Below, one piece after another: positions 46,318 through 57,311 of a DNA stretch of 64,000 bases; the stretch's first letter is position 1; each line of letters begins with the position of its first letter. A program made the position numbers and the translations under genes. The stretch covers positions 64,232,627 to 64,296,626 of the forward strand of contig NC_077223.1 in NCBI RefSeq assembly GCF_024763615.1, written 5' to 3'. The notes beneath the pieces were generated by a model. That model was not told the origin of the DNA and did no database searches. It was given only the letters and a program-made list of their open reading frames with translations. This DNA comes from Phlebotomus papatasi. Taxonomy: Eukaryota; Arthropoda; Insecta; Diptera; Psychodidae.

Positions 46318-46498
46318 CTCGAAATTTCATTATTTTTTATTTTACATAATCCTTCCTCGAATCCCTTGAAACTTTGTAAGTTTAAGAAGGTTCATGAAGG
46401 CTATCTATAACAAAAATTTCAAGCCTCAGTCTCTTTTATTTTAGAAAATAGTGAATATTGAAGTTTTCGTTTTGACAAATTTTGCCCCAATCTCCCCT
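46318..46498. mobile_element. Truncated copy of element J
   Basis: Matches 34863-35045 almost base for base ('cgaatcccttgaaactttg...', 'caagcctcagtctctttta', 'ttttgccccaatctcccct'). The left two thirds are missing. Confidence 0.75.
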
Positions 46499-46884
46499 AA
46501 ATGTTTGTGAATTCCTTTTGAGGACTTACGAAATGCTCATAAAACGTTTAACCCATTAAAAAGTTTGTAGAAGTTTGTACTTCTTCCATAAACATTGTTC
46601 GTAACATGATTACTTGATGAAAATTTTGTGGTCCTTCACAAACGTTTGTTTGTAAATGTTCGTAAACACACAGGAAAATGTTCGTAAAATTTTGTTATTT
46701 GTTTGTAAAATTTACCAAACAAACAAAACTGTACGAACAAATGCTTATAAAAGAAGGAAAGTGCTCGTCAACGTCAAGTAATCATGAACAATATTTGTGA
46801 AAAGTACAATTCTTTGCAGTTTGGGAACATTTTGTAAGTCCCGAGTAGAAATTCACAAACATTTACGAACAATTTTACGAAATA
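46499..46884. mobile_element. Foldback MITE, family D copy 2 (end displaced by P)
   Basis: Same arms as the copies at 12450 and 58662. Its right end stops at 'acgaaatat', where element P begins. The remaining 'ttttttccgtgag' end lies beyond P at about 48709-48722. So P inserted into the extreme end of D. Confidence 0.7.
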
Positions 46885-48709
46885 TTAGGTGAGATTCTTA
46901 ACAATCTCACCTACTATAATCCTAACAAAATTTCATGTCGTCCGATCGACCTCAAACTTGGCCAAAATGTGTTTCGCCACTTCCTGATCACGAATATATA
47001 TGTGGCTATTTTACGTTCCCGGCCGGCCGGCTGGCCGGCCGGCCGCTCTTTGGAGCTTAATAGCTCCTAAACTAAAAAAGATATCGACTTGCGGTTTTCG
47101 GCAAAGGTTATATATCGGGTGAAAATTGCAACTTGGTGCATTGACCCCCCACCCCCCACCCCTCCTTCCGCCATTTTGAAGACCCCCCTTTTTTTGTTTT
47201 CTCAATAGCTCCGCCCCTATGGCATCGATCGGGCTCAAATTTTAGTATGTTATAGCTGGGCTTTAGAGCTTTCCATCAATACCAAACTTAAGGTCCCCCG
47301 ACCCCCCTGACCCGAGCTATAAGGGTCCAAAAAAAATTTCTTAAAATGGCCATAACTCCGGTTATAATTGTCAGAATTTAAAAAGTGAGGGCTTTTTGGA
47401 AAGCTCTCGTGAAATGCCACTTCCCTTTCTAACATCGCAAGTTCATAAAACCACCGCTAGGGGCGCTATTATTAAAAAGAAAATTTTTAAATCTTATAAG
47501 TTAAATAACTCAAAAATTCCATTGTGCATCGGGCTGAAATTTTAGTATGTTGTAGCCGTTGGTTATACCTATCAAACAAAAAAAACCTTAAGTCGATCTA
47601 AAACCCCTGACCCGAGCTATAAGGGGTCAAAGTTCGAACATTGACCGGCCTCTATCTCCGGTTCTAACTAACATATCGACCTAAATTTTACCTTTTTGGT
47701 TTCGTCTCGATGAGCACTTTCAGATGGAAGTTCAAAAAGTCACCACAGGTGGCGCTGTGATAGCGTCAAAATTCATCGAAATTCAAAGTCACTTTTCTCA
47801 AAAACGGCATTGTGCAAGTTAATGAAATTTTAGTATGTTGTAGTCCAGTCTAGGACGTTTCCAAAATGGTGCGTATGTGCGCTGTGGTTTCAATAGAACC
47901 GGAGATATGAGGGGTCAAAGTTCACGAAATTCAAAAAATCATATCTCCGGTTCTATGTGACCGATTTTGATGAATAAGGGCTTAAACGAAAGATCTCACC
48001 AAATTCTACAACTTTCTAGAATATTTGAACTTCGTGGGATCAACACCAGGGGCGCCACAGTCGAAAAACGAATTTCAATATCACATAACCTCAATTATCT
48101 CGACTGTCGCTTAACCAATTTTGATGATTACTTCGACATAATTGTAGAGCACATTTGTCTCTACATTTCGTCCATACATCATTTTCCACTCAGACTACGC
48201 TATCACTCCGATTTTGCCGTTTAATGTGAAAAAATTGATTTTTCCCATAATAACGCTTTGAAATCACTCAGATGCCAATTTGACTGCCTCTACTCCACCA
48301 AGACACTTAAAATATGGTTTTAAATGGAAAGTCCCGCAAAATACAACAATTCTTTGATATAGTTGAAGTTCAACAAATGACTACTTGGGGAACTCTGGAT
48401 GAAAAAACGAGTTAAGAAACAAAAAACCTCGCTTATCTTGGCTTCTGAGTAATCGATGAGATCATGTTCTATGAGAAAATTATAGAGAACATTCTGGTCT
48501 ACATTTCACCCATATATCACTTTTCTGTCAGTTCATCCAAATCCTTGATATTTTGGTTTAAATACAAAATTTGTATAATTTCACGAATTTGATTCAAGAT
48601 AACTGAATGGCGTCTCCCAACTTCAGCTCTAAATCGAATTTGCATGCACTCCGAGTTAGCTCACGTTAAGAATCTCACCTACATAAGCCGGTTAGGATTA
48701 TCTGTCCCT
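46884..48709. mobile_element. Element P copy 2, 1.8 kb
   Basis: Matches copy 1 (38606-40429) throughout with only scattered substitutions and small indels, by eye well above 90% identical. Terminal 'taggtgagattcttaac' and 'gttaagaatctcaccta' are retained. A notable difference is near 47021-47044, where alternating GGCC/CCGG words are expanded relative to copy 1. The ~300-bp units are again visible (near 47345, 47645, 47941 and 48250). Confidence 0.75.
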
Positions 48710-48892
48710 TTTTTCCGTGAGAGCACTTCTATTCCCAAAATTGTTGTCTGTCTTAGTGTGGGTGTGGAAGTAATTAATCTCGAAAGTCAGACCGGTAGGA
48801 CGGCTAAGTTTTGATCGAGATCAAAAGACATGTAAATTTGTTAGGATGATATATAACTTAGCTATTGTTAAAACGCTCCCCAAATTGATAGT
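48710..48892 (+). other. Short unassigned spacer
   Basis: The rest of the D copy 2 end, then plain sequence. Confidence 0.4.
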
Positions 48893-48894
48893 TA

Positions 48895-49128
48895 CAGTAG
48901 ACTCTCGCTCAATCGGCTCTTCCTCAACCGGGCGACAAATTTTGTTAAAAATTTTCACGTTTAATTATGAAGCTAATTCGATCAAATTCGCTGTAGTTCT
49001 TCCTATTTTATCGTGATTCTTTATAATTGAGCGCTTTTTGTGGAATTTACAAAGGCTTTCACGCTCAATTCTATCGCCAAACCGGATGACATTTTGCCCC
49101 ATAATCCCGATTGGGAAAGAGTCTACTG
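48895..49128. mobile_element. TA-flanked MITE with CAGTAGACTCT ends
   Basis: The left end CAGTAGACTCTCGCTCAATC and the right end GATTGGGAAAGAGTCTACTG are inverted partners, flanked by TA on both sides (48893-48894 and 49129-49130). About 234 bp. The TA target and terminal sequence suggest a Tc1/mariner-pogo-type origin, which is inference. Confidence 0.65.
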
Positions 49129-49130
49129 TA

Positions 49131-50504
49131 GCTTTATGAGCTGATAAATTCCTTTGCTCATTGCCTTCAATATAATTAAAATTGAAAATTTTAGTTAGAG
49201 GGCGTGGCCTAAAATTATTTATAAAACAAACTTCAATATACTTCAGAATTCATGTGTTTATTTCATTCACTAAGAAAATTTTAATTATTTTTTATTTAAA
49301 GTAAAATAATGTCATTTTTGTTAAAAAAAACAGTTTAAGATACTAAATGAAATATACTGTAAATTGTAACAATTGTGGCTGGATAGATCAAAAGTTCAAA
49401 AGTTTCGCAAAAGCTGCAACTTCCGATGCTTCACCCACTTGACATTGTGTTACAGAATAATTTTATTGACTATCATAACCATGGAGTAAATGTTGGTCTT
49501 TTGCGCTAAAAACGACCCCAAGAAGAAGTCCCATGAAAAGTTTCAGCCAGAACAATATCAATTCACTTGATGAATAAAATTTCATGAAGAGCTTTTTTTG
49601 CCCTAGCCACACTAAGTTTGTCTTTTGTTTTCTCATCGTTGGTCCAAAAAGGAGCACCAACACCAACTAAGAAATTTGCACAATTTAGCGTGAATGATGG
49701 ATATTATGAGTTGTGCATGCTTTCATTCTCGGAGCATTTATCAACAAAAAATAAATAAATGAAAGAAAAAAAGAAATATAGCTATGATCAAATGTGAAAT
49801 TTTAAATATATAAATGACATTAATTCAGAACACGAAAATCCAGCCATTTTCATTTTAAGTCACTTTATGAGTCCCTTTTGTTCTCGTCTGTATTCCTTAT
49901 AGTAAATGACTTTTGCTTCACCCTACAATTTCTCATTTTGAATGCAAGTCTCAATGGTTGGTATTGTTCTTCGATATTTCTGCACAAGACGTTGGACAAG
50001 AATGTGAACAAGGAATAAAACAATCGAGATGGTGAAAAAGGGAAAAAACATTCTCAAAAGAAATACTTGAGATCTGTTTCAGCACATTTACTTTTTTCGA
50101 AATTTTTCCACAATTGATGCCTCGTCTGTATGAAAGTTAAATAAAGGAAAGACTTTCTGTGCACTTCCATCTGACTCAATCATTTGCACAATGACTGGTT
50201 TATGTGCTTGTTTATTGCACTACAGAAAATATGAAGTTACCCTACGTGAATATTTTTTTTTATATCATCAACAGGGTAATATTTTGTGACTTTCAGCGAC
50301 ATTAATGTTTCGAGAGGGATGGTTATAGAAGATATAAATATAAATAATTCATATCATACTGCGTACTGAAGTCATGTGGAATTTTTTTAAGTCACCAGTG
50401 CAATCTAAATCACAATGATTGATAATATTAATAAAGTGAGACAACATTTCATGGAAGTACTATGCCTACTCGCAAGCGACTTTTTTAGGCATGTGCTGTT
50501 ACTT
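49131..50504 (+). other. Intron sequence, nothing assigned
   Basis: AT-rich noncoding sequence. An A-rich tract with AAAT units lies at 49747-49765. No gene recognised. Confidence 0.4.
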
Positions 50505-51260
50505 TTTCATTTACTTACCGATGAAGACCGATGCACCCGGGTTCGAAATTCAAAGACCTTTCTAAAAACTTCAAATTTAAGCCAATTAGTTCACAAATGA
50601 GCCCTCCAAAGTGATTGAATTTTAACCTTTAATAATTGAAAATGGAGAATTTTCTGGTCATGAGTTTGCATGGGCGAAATATTCGCCTAGGATACCCCTA
50701 AAACATGTCCGAAAATCATTGAACAATCCTGAAGGGGAATTCTGTAACGCTCTGGCAATGCCATATGACACACTGGGTTCGAATCTTAAGAGAGCTTTTT
50801 CGAAGATGCGATTCTGTAGCCGTGACATTGCCATATCAGCTTACGTGGCATTGTCAGAAGTTACATATTTGAGATTTCTGGCAATTCAAATGACAATGAG
50901 TTTTGCTAAACAAATCAACCAAGACGTACTGTATTTTCATAAAATCATCAAGTAAATGGATTTCATTAAAAATCAATTAATTGCATTTTCGAACTCATAT
51001 GATATGACAAAAAAAGCTTGGTTGGCATTGTCAGGTTTCGAACTCACGTGTGACAATGCCACGAAAATTACAAAATTCCCCTACTGGTCCAATTTTGAGA
51101 AAAACCAAAAAAACATGGGTTTGGAGGGGATGGGTGGGAGTGGGCGGAAGGGATAAAACGTCTGAAGATAATGTTTTTCATTATAGGGTGAGAGACCGAC
51201 GTAACAATTTACCAAAAACAGTAATCCGGTGATCGTCGGATGGGAAAGTTCGTCGCAGAA
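50505..51260. repeat. Dispersed repeat L, copy at 50.5 kb
   Basis: Contains 'ccgatgaagaccgatgcacc', 'gaattttctggtcatgag', 'aaatattcgcctaggatacc', 'gaaaatcattgaa' and 'ttgagaaaaaccaaaaaaac'. The same phrases appear in the same order at 54545-55372, and partly at 2060-2420. A stretch of about 330 bp (50730-51060) holding repeated 'ggcattgtca' words interrupts the order. Confidence 0.55.
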
Positions 51261-51615
51261 AAAAAACTTTTCTTTCCAGAGCTTTCGGTTCCCTACGCAC
51301 CTTCTTCAGTGGTTCAAAATATCAGGTTCCTAGGGCTTTGCCTTTTTTGAGGGCTAAAAGAATATCTTCATTGGGTACATGGATTCTGAATCAAACACAT
51401 CACGAACAATTTTACAGCGATATTCTAACTTTTTAAAATTTAATTTACTACACAAATTTAACAAAAATAAATAAAATAAGCAGACCGGAAGTTGACATCT
51501 TTTACTATTTAGGCTCTAGGGTATGAATTCTGTGATGATGAGTTTATCACGTAATAAATTCACCGGTATAAGATCTAAGTATTTCAAGAAATTTTGACAA
51601 AAATTATCCTATACG

Positions 51616-51744
51616 GGCCTTGACTGACCTGAGGATTAGCCGAGACACGGCTTAGCGTAATTATATTCGAAATAACGGTCAAACTACATTTCCATCATTT
51701 TCCACTAAGTCGTCTCTCGGCTTAAGTCGTAAGTGTGTCTAGGG
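51616..51744. mobile_element. MITE, family E copy 4
   Basis: Begins GGGCCTTGACTGACCTGAGG and ends AAGTCGTAAGTGTGTCTAGG, inverted relative to copy 3. The hAT-type MITE at 51745-51873 is inserted at its right end. Confidence 0.7.
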
Positions 51745-51873
51745 CAGAGGTGTGCAAAAAACCGTTGAAACCGAATTAACGTCAAAATAAGTTTGTTCTG
51801 TTAGCGTTTTGACCATTGATGTACATGTTTCTTTTGACGTTAATTCGGTTTCAACGGTTCTTGCACGCCTCTG
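51745..51873. mobile_element. hAT-type MITE, 129 bp, with 8-bp target duplication
   Basis: GTCTAGGG occurs at 51737-51744 and again at 51874-51881, directly flanking the element. The ends read CAGAGGTGTGCAA and TTGCACGCCTCTG. Inner arms of about 25 bp (accgttgaaaccgaattaac) are perfectly inverted. An 8-bp duplication and CAGAGGTGTGCA ends are characteristic of hAT elements. Confidence 0.88.
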
Positions 51874-51881
51874 GTCTAGGG

Positions 51882-54544
51882 CATAAGGATGCCGTGAGTG
51901 TTTGACATGATACTTAGTGTGAAAAACTGTACAAAATACTCACAAAAAGAAATCTAAGAGCTGTGAATTTCTCACATGAGTAACTCATAGACTTTAGAAT
52001 TCGGCCCCAGGACTGTTCATAAGTACGAAAATGGCTCTGAATTGAACCATTCCCAAAAGAAGTTTTTCAAAAGTAAAATGAAATATAGGGATTTTTTCTA
52101 AGATGATTGCAATAAGTCAAAACACCTAATGGGTCAAGTAGTAGAGTATTGGTTTTATATTACTGCTTCCAGATTTGATTTTCGAATCCCCTTTATGACA
52201 CCAGGAATTTTATTGGCGATTAATGTGTTCGAATTCGAAGTTCGAATTGCATCCTTTGAGGTTCCCTGCACTTGATTCCCCGGAGGTATGAACACGAATT
52301 GATAACATCACCCTTGTATAAGGAAATGTATAATAACAGATGCCCCAACGGGTATCGGTCAAAATCCTGTAAGCCAAAATCCCGAATTCTTAAAAGTGTC
52401 ATAGCTTTCCCACGATTGCACCCGTGCTTGCTGGAGGCAAAAGGAAATTTTCTGTAGCTTGGGAAAACACATTGTACTCCATATTAATTTAATCTCTTTC
52501 AGAATTTTGAAAATTAGGAATTTTGGTTTTCGGGATTTTGGCTACCTCCGGTCCAGATCATCTCGCATGCAAGAAAGCTTAGTTACCTTAGTTACTCTAT
52601 GAAACATAATACTGGCACTATTATTAATTATGAATTATTATTTACAGTAAGTCAGGAATTGTTAATTTTTTTATTTTAATTCCGAAAAGGTCTGAGCCAC
52701 TTTCAAACAGTTATAAAACAATTCTGAATTAATTATCCCTGAAATTTTATTTAAAAAACTTTGTTAATTTGGGGAGTGTTTTATCTGTTCTAATTCGGTT
52801 TGCATCGATTTTTAACCTGCCAAGATAATTTAAAATATGGGACATGTAGAGACAATTCTCTGAAATAGCCAAACTTATACTTAGATACTCGATTTTTGAA
52901 ATTAGATATTGAAAAATATTATTTCATATTTTTCTTCTCAATCTCATTTATATTGTTATGGAAATCAAAATACTAAACATTATAATTTTCATCAAAATAA
53001 ATTACAAAATGCCAACATTGTATCTTTCTCATTTTCTTGAGTTTTTTTTTTTTACATTTTCCGGTAGGATGTTTTCCAGTAAAAAACATCCCACAATTTT
53101 TGCCTCGTGAATCATTGAAAATGCCATTTTTTCACCTTCTTTTATGATAGTATTTCTGCCTTTTCAGGCACATCACATGAGAGATTTCACTGAGAATTTT
53201 TGATTAGCACAATTATTGGGCTATAAATAATTTTATGGGATGGTATGGTTGAGAAAGGAAAAAAAAGCTTCTACCAAATATAATTTCAACTTGCTGTGTG
53301 TGAACTGAATTTTCAATTTTCATTGCTCATGCTGTAGTTTTGCTGGGGTTGGTACTGGAAAATTTATTGTATAAGCTAAGAAGAGTGAGAGAAATTTCTT
53401 TAATTACCAATTCAATTGACGGCGACATTGAGCTAATGTTTAAATTTAATTCTACTGGTTAAAATTCACTACAAAGTTTCACATTGGATTCAAATGAAAA
53501 TACGAATAGCTCTCAAAGTCCCGACCATTTTCCAGCGCTTGCAAACAAAGTTAGTTTTCCATGGAATAATGCTGATTGTGAATGTCACTGGGACTCCCCT
53601 AAAAAAAAGAGGGTTAATGAATTGAATGAGGGAGAGGACTTTCGAAGAATTACGCATTGTATCAATTTTGTGGATGTATGTGTGTTAAGTAAATTTTGTA
53701 AGAGTTGCTAAAAGAATTGTAAAAAAAACTTCACTGGAGTATTTTCTGAAAATTGCTTTTCACTACAAAACTTGCAAGTTTTCATTTTTCCCACACTTTA
53801 GTTCTCTCTTTTGGTCAAATTGTTGCAAATTATTTAAAATGTCTCTATTCTATTTTAGTTTTGAAATATTCCCCCTGCCACCAACTTATATTCGTCCATG
53901 ACGATGATAAAACTTTTACAACTCCATCAAATAACAACTTCGTGGAAGGAAGCTCGATAGATCCCGGTGAAAACTCTCTCATTTAAAGCCCCAACGTATT
54001 CCTAAGAGAGAGAGAGAGCTTTCTCTTCGTCTCATATGTTCGGTTTTACTTCACACCATGAAGTGGTCTAAGGAAAAACAAAGAGATTTTGAGATACAAA
54101 AGATTCACTTTCAACCCACTCCATTACCTTATTTCTTGTTTGTGCTCGGGCCTAAAATAATTTATTAAGAAATTTCAAATATTTAGGGATGCTTCATCAT
54201 CTCAATTTCTTACATTTCCGTCTTTTGATACAGGCGAGAGAATTCATCAAAAGTGGCAACCTTGTTAAATTCAAAAGCTTTTAGACGGAAGAGGTCAAAA
54301 ACGCTTCAACATCGATTTATTAAGAGAACCTTGCAAACTAAACTTCCCTTTTGAAGCAAGCTGGTCATAAGCCTGTTGCGGCTTATGGGATCTCTAATTC
54401 ACTTGATGAAAAAATAATTTGTTACCAATTCATGTCTCCAATTTATTACCAAGTAATGTCTCAAATATTACAAAATGGAGCTGGAAGAGTTCTAGCATTT
54501 TGACATGATCTTTAGTAGGTAGATTTCAGAAAATAAATTATTCC
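51882..54544 (+). other. Intron sequence, nothing assigned
   Basis: Noncoding. 52370-52386 shares a short string with 42570-42586. A GA run lies at 54004-54019. Frames at 53484-53711 and 53753-53986 have no motif and are not called. Confidence 0.4.
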
Positions 54545-55372
54545 AAAATCGGTACTAGGTACATAGGCATGTTTAGACGAAATTTTCGCCTAGACTACCT
54601 CTAAAATATATCCAAAAATCATTGAAAAAGATTGGGCCAATTTTGAGAAAAACCGAGAAAACATGGATTTAGGGAATGTTAATTATAGGGGATGTAATAT
54701 TATTAAAAAACCAATACTTAACCGGTTCATTGCCGATGAAGACCGATGCAGCCGGATTCGAAATTTCAATACCTTTTCAAAAAATAAAAATTTAACCAAA
54801 TCGGTTGAAAAACAGACCTCCCAAATTAGTTGACCTTTGACCTTCAATAATAATTCAAAATGGCGAATTTTCCGGTCATAGGTATGTTTGGAGAGAAAAT
54901 TTGCGTTGTTTGAAAGTTCACTCTGTGCAAACCATGCCAACATTCCCCTAAGCGGTTCATTACCGATGAAGACCTAACCAACCTAACCTAACCTAACCGC
55001 CTAACCAAAGCGGTTGAAAAACAGGCCTCCCAAAGTAGTTGACCTTCGACATTCAATAATTCAAAATGCGAATTTTCCGGTCATAGGTATTTTTTGACAA
55101 ATATTCGCCTGGACTACCTCTAAAACATATCCAAAAATCATTGAAAAAGCTTGGGATAATTTTGAGAAAAACCAAAAAAAAAACATGGTTTTGGAGCAAA
55201 TAGAGAGGGGTGAGGAGAAAAAGAAAAAAAAGTCTGGAGATATTATTTTTTTTTCTTATTGAGGATCATCAAAGATCGGAAGTTGATATTTTTCCCGTTT
55301 GAACTCCCGGAAGGTGACAAGTTGAAAAAAGACGATTATATAAGTGCTCTCTTTTAGAGTTCGAGCAGTAAA
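54545..55372. repeat. Dispersed repeat L, rearranged tandem copies
   Basis: Parts of the L consensus recur at 54545-54670, 54720-54890 and 54950-55372 ('attgccgatgaagaccgatg', 'gcgaattttccggtcatagg', 'aatcattgaaaaag.ttggg'). A fragment of family T (54888-54952) and a short CCTAA run (54972-55004) lie between them. It looks like a locally duplicated and scrambled repeat. Confidence 0.55.
54972..55004. repeat. Short CCTAA (TTAGG) array
   Basis: Roughly six imperfect CCTAA units, some as CCTAAC or CCTAACCA. TTAGG is the usual insect telomere unit, but Diptera generally lack it. Probably a chance microsatellite within repeat L. Confidence 0.6.
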
Positions 55373-55754
55373 TATGAATTTAATACACTTAAAGGAGGGT
55401 GGGGCAATTTCATATAGCTCAACTTCATTCAAGACTTGTTAGCTGATTGAATATGATTCATATTCAAACTAAGTACAACAAATTTCTTTGGGAAATTGGT
55501 TATCTAAAAATCTACATCAAAAATCAAAATATTTATTTTTCCAAAAAATGTTCGTTTTTAAAAGTATTGCATGAGTGAAATTATCCCACACTAATCCAGT
55601 ATCGTTGCCGTAATATCCTTTTAATGGACCAGGCCTCTTGTACTAGCTTCTCTAGTAGTGGCAATCTTGGCGATTATTCGTCAGCTCCCTCCAGCACCTT
55701 AACACTTCCAGCTGTTTGCGAGCAGTATCAAGTATTTCTCTAGCTCTCTATGTA
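55373..55754 (+). other. Intron sequence, nothing assigned
   Basis: About 380 bp of noncoding sequence ahead of element R. Confidence 0.4.
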
Positions 55755-57309
55755 CCGTCGTTGCGGGTGACTTTGCACGTTTTTTCGCTGTTTTTCAACT
55801 TTACCCTCTCAAAGTGAATAGTTAAAGTGAAAGGAGGGGGGTGAATGGGTAAAATTATTTGTATTCAGTTGTTAATGAATGGATTTTGTGCCACTAACAT
55901 TAATTTTATAAAATTTTACTATGTTTAAAAAAATCAAGAAAAAAGGCTTGCACTTGGGATAAGGTGCGGGTGACTTTGCACTTTTTAATAAATACTAAAA
56001 AATCAACAATTTCTGATAATAAACGACAATGAAGATCTTCACATCTAATGGTAAGATGCACGAGATCTACAAGATGATGTGGTCGCCATCTTGATTTGAC
56101 GTTTCTGTCCGCCATTTTGAATAACTGTCAAACCCTAAAACTAGTCCGATTGGGTTGAAATTTTAGTATGTTGTAGCTGATGTCAAGGCCTTTTCAAAAC
56201 GTATCTATGTTCCGGTCTACGTCAAGTATTTACCTAGATACAGAGGCTCAAAGTTTAAAATTTTGCAACACTCATATTTTGGCGGTCTTTATTTTTTAAT
56301 CTTCAATATTTGAAACCTAAACGAAATGCCTCAGTAACCATTAAAAATGGTTGAGACTTTTATTTTATATATTTATTTACTCTAACATAATTGAAAAAAA
56401 AATAAACGAAAAGCGCATTTAATTAATTTTTTATTTTTCATCTTTGCGAAAACAGTTTTTAAGATTCTCAAATAATGCGCTGTTATAAACAAAAACATTA
56501 CTTTTCTTTTTGTTTGTTTGTTAGATCTCATCGCCTAACGATAGCGCTGTCTTTTTTCTGATAGTTTCAATAAAAGAAGCTCCTTGTAGTTCTGTATTCA
56601 TAAAAATGTCAAAATTTTGAACTTGGAGCCCCTATATCCAGACAATCACTTGACCTAGGTCGGATTTTATATATGTTCTGAAAAGGCCTTGATGTCAGCT
56701 AGAACATACTAAAATTTCAGCTCAATCGGATGAGATTTTTTATTTGACAGTTATTCAAAATGGCGGTTAAAAACGTCAAATCAAGATGGCGACCATTCCA
56801 TCTTGTAGATCTCGGTCATTTTATCTTAAGTTTCCACAAAATTGGATAATTTTTAGCCAAATACTTCTATAATAAAGCTTTAGAAAGATCATTATATGCA
56901 ATTTTATAACATAAATCATGCGTTCTTAGGAAGATAATAGGGAAAAAAAATATTTTAATAAAAATAATCAGCAAAATCGAAGTGGATTATTCTAGCCAGA
57001 TAAATTTAGATTGGATTTGGACAATTTACTACTCTGAAATCGATTTTGGAATTGCACCTTCAGATAACTTTTTTACGGAGCCGTTTTTTGACAAAATACC
57101 TATATTAGCATTTCATTGACTATTACTGAAACTACAAGAATCCTTTTGAGGATCATTGTACCTTACTTGGTACTTAACATATCCCTATACACTTTGACAT
57201 GGTAGACCGGATCGGCGAAGACTATCAATAAGTGCTACAATTGTTCAAAGTCTCACGAACAGCAGAGTGCAAAGTCACCCCCCGAGTGCAAAGTCACCCG
57301 CAACGACGG
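55755..57309. mobile_element. Element R, 1.55 kb, TA-flanked
   Basis: The left end CCGTCGTTGCGGGTGACTTT is the exact inverse of the right end AAAGTCACCCGCAACGACGG. TA borders both sides (55753-55754 and 57310-57311). Near the right end the 'gtgcaaagtcaccc' block is duplicated. In the interior a second, larger inverted repeat runs from about 56035 to about 56820 ('gagatctacaagatg...ggtcgccatcttgatttgac' against 'gtcaaatcaagatggcgacc...catcttgtagatctc'), enclosing mirrored copies of a module also found in element P ('aaattttagtatgttgtagc'). No protein-coding frame. Confidence 0.78.
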
Positions 57310-57311
57310 TA

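Noticed and set aside
47967..48224. 85-codon open frame within element P copy 2
   Set aside because: The matching stretch of copy 1 has the frame disturbed, and the region is one of the noncoding repeat units. No protein signature.
50768..51070. tRNA-like B-box words ('gggttcgaatct', 'ggtttcgaactca')
   Set aside because: They sit in repeated 'ggcattgtca' sequence. No matching A box, acceptor stem or anticodon loop can be built around them, so no tRNA or SINE is called.
54004..54019. GA-rich run as a regulatory GAGA site
   Set aside because: It is a short simple repeat deep in an intron without promoter features, so it is not listed as regulatory.
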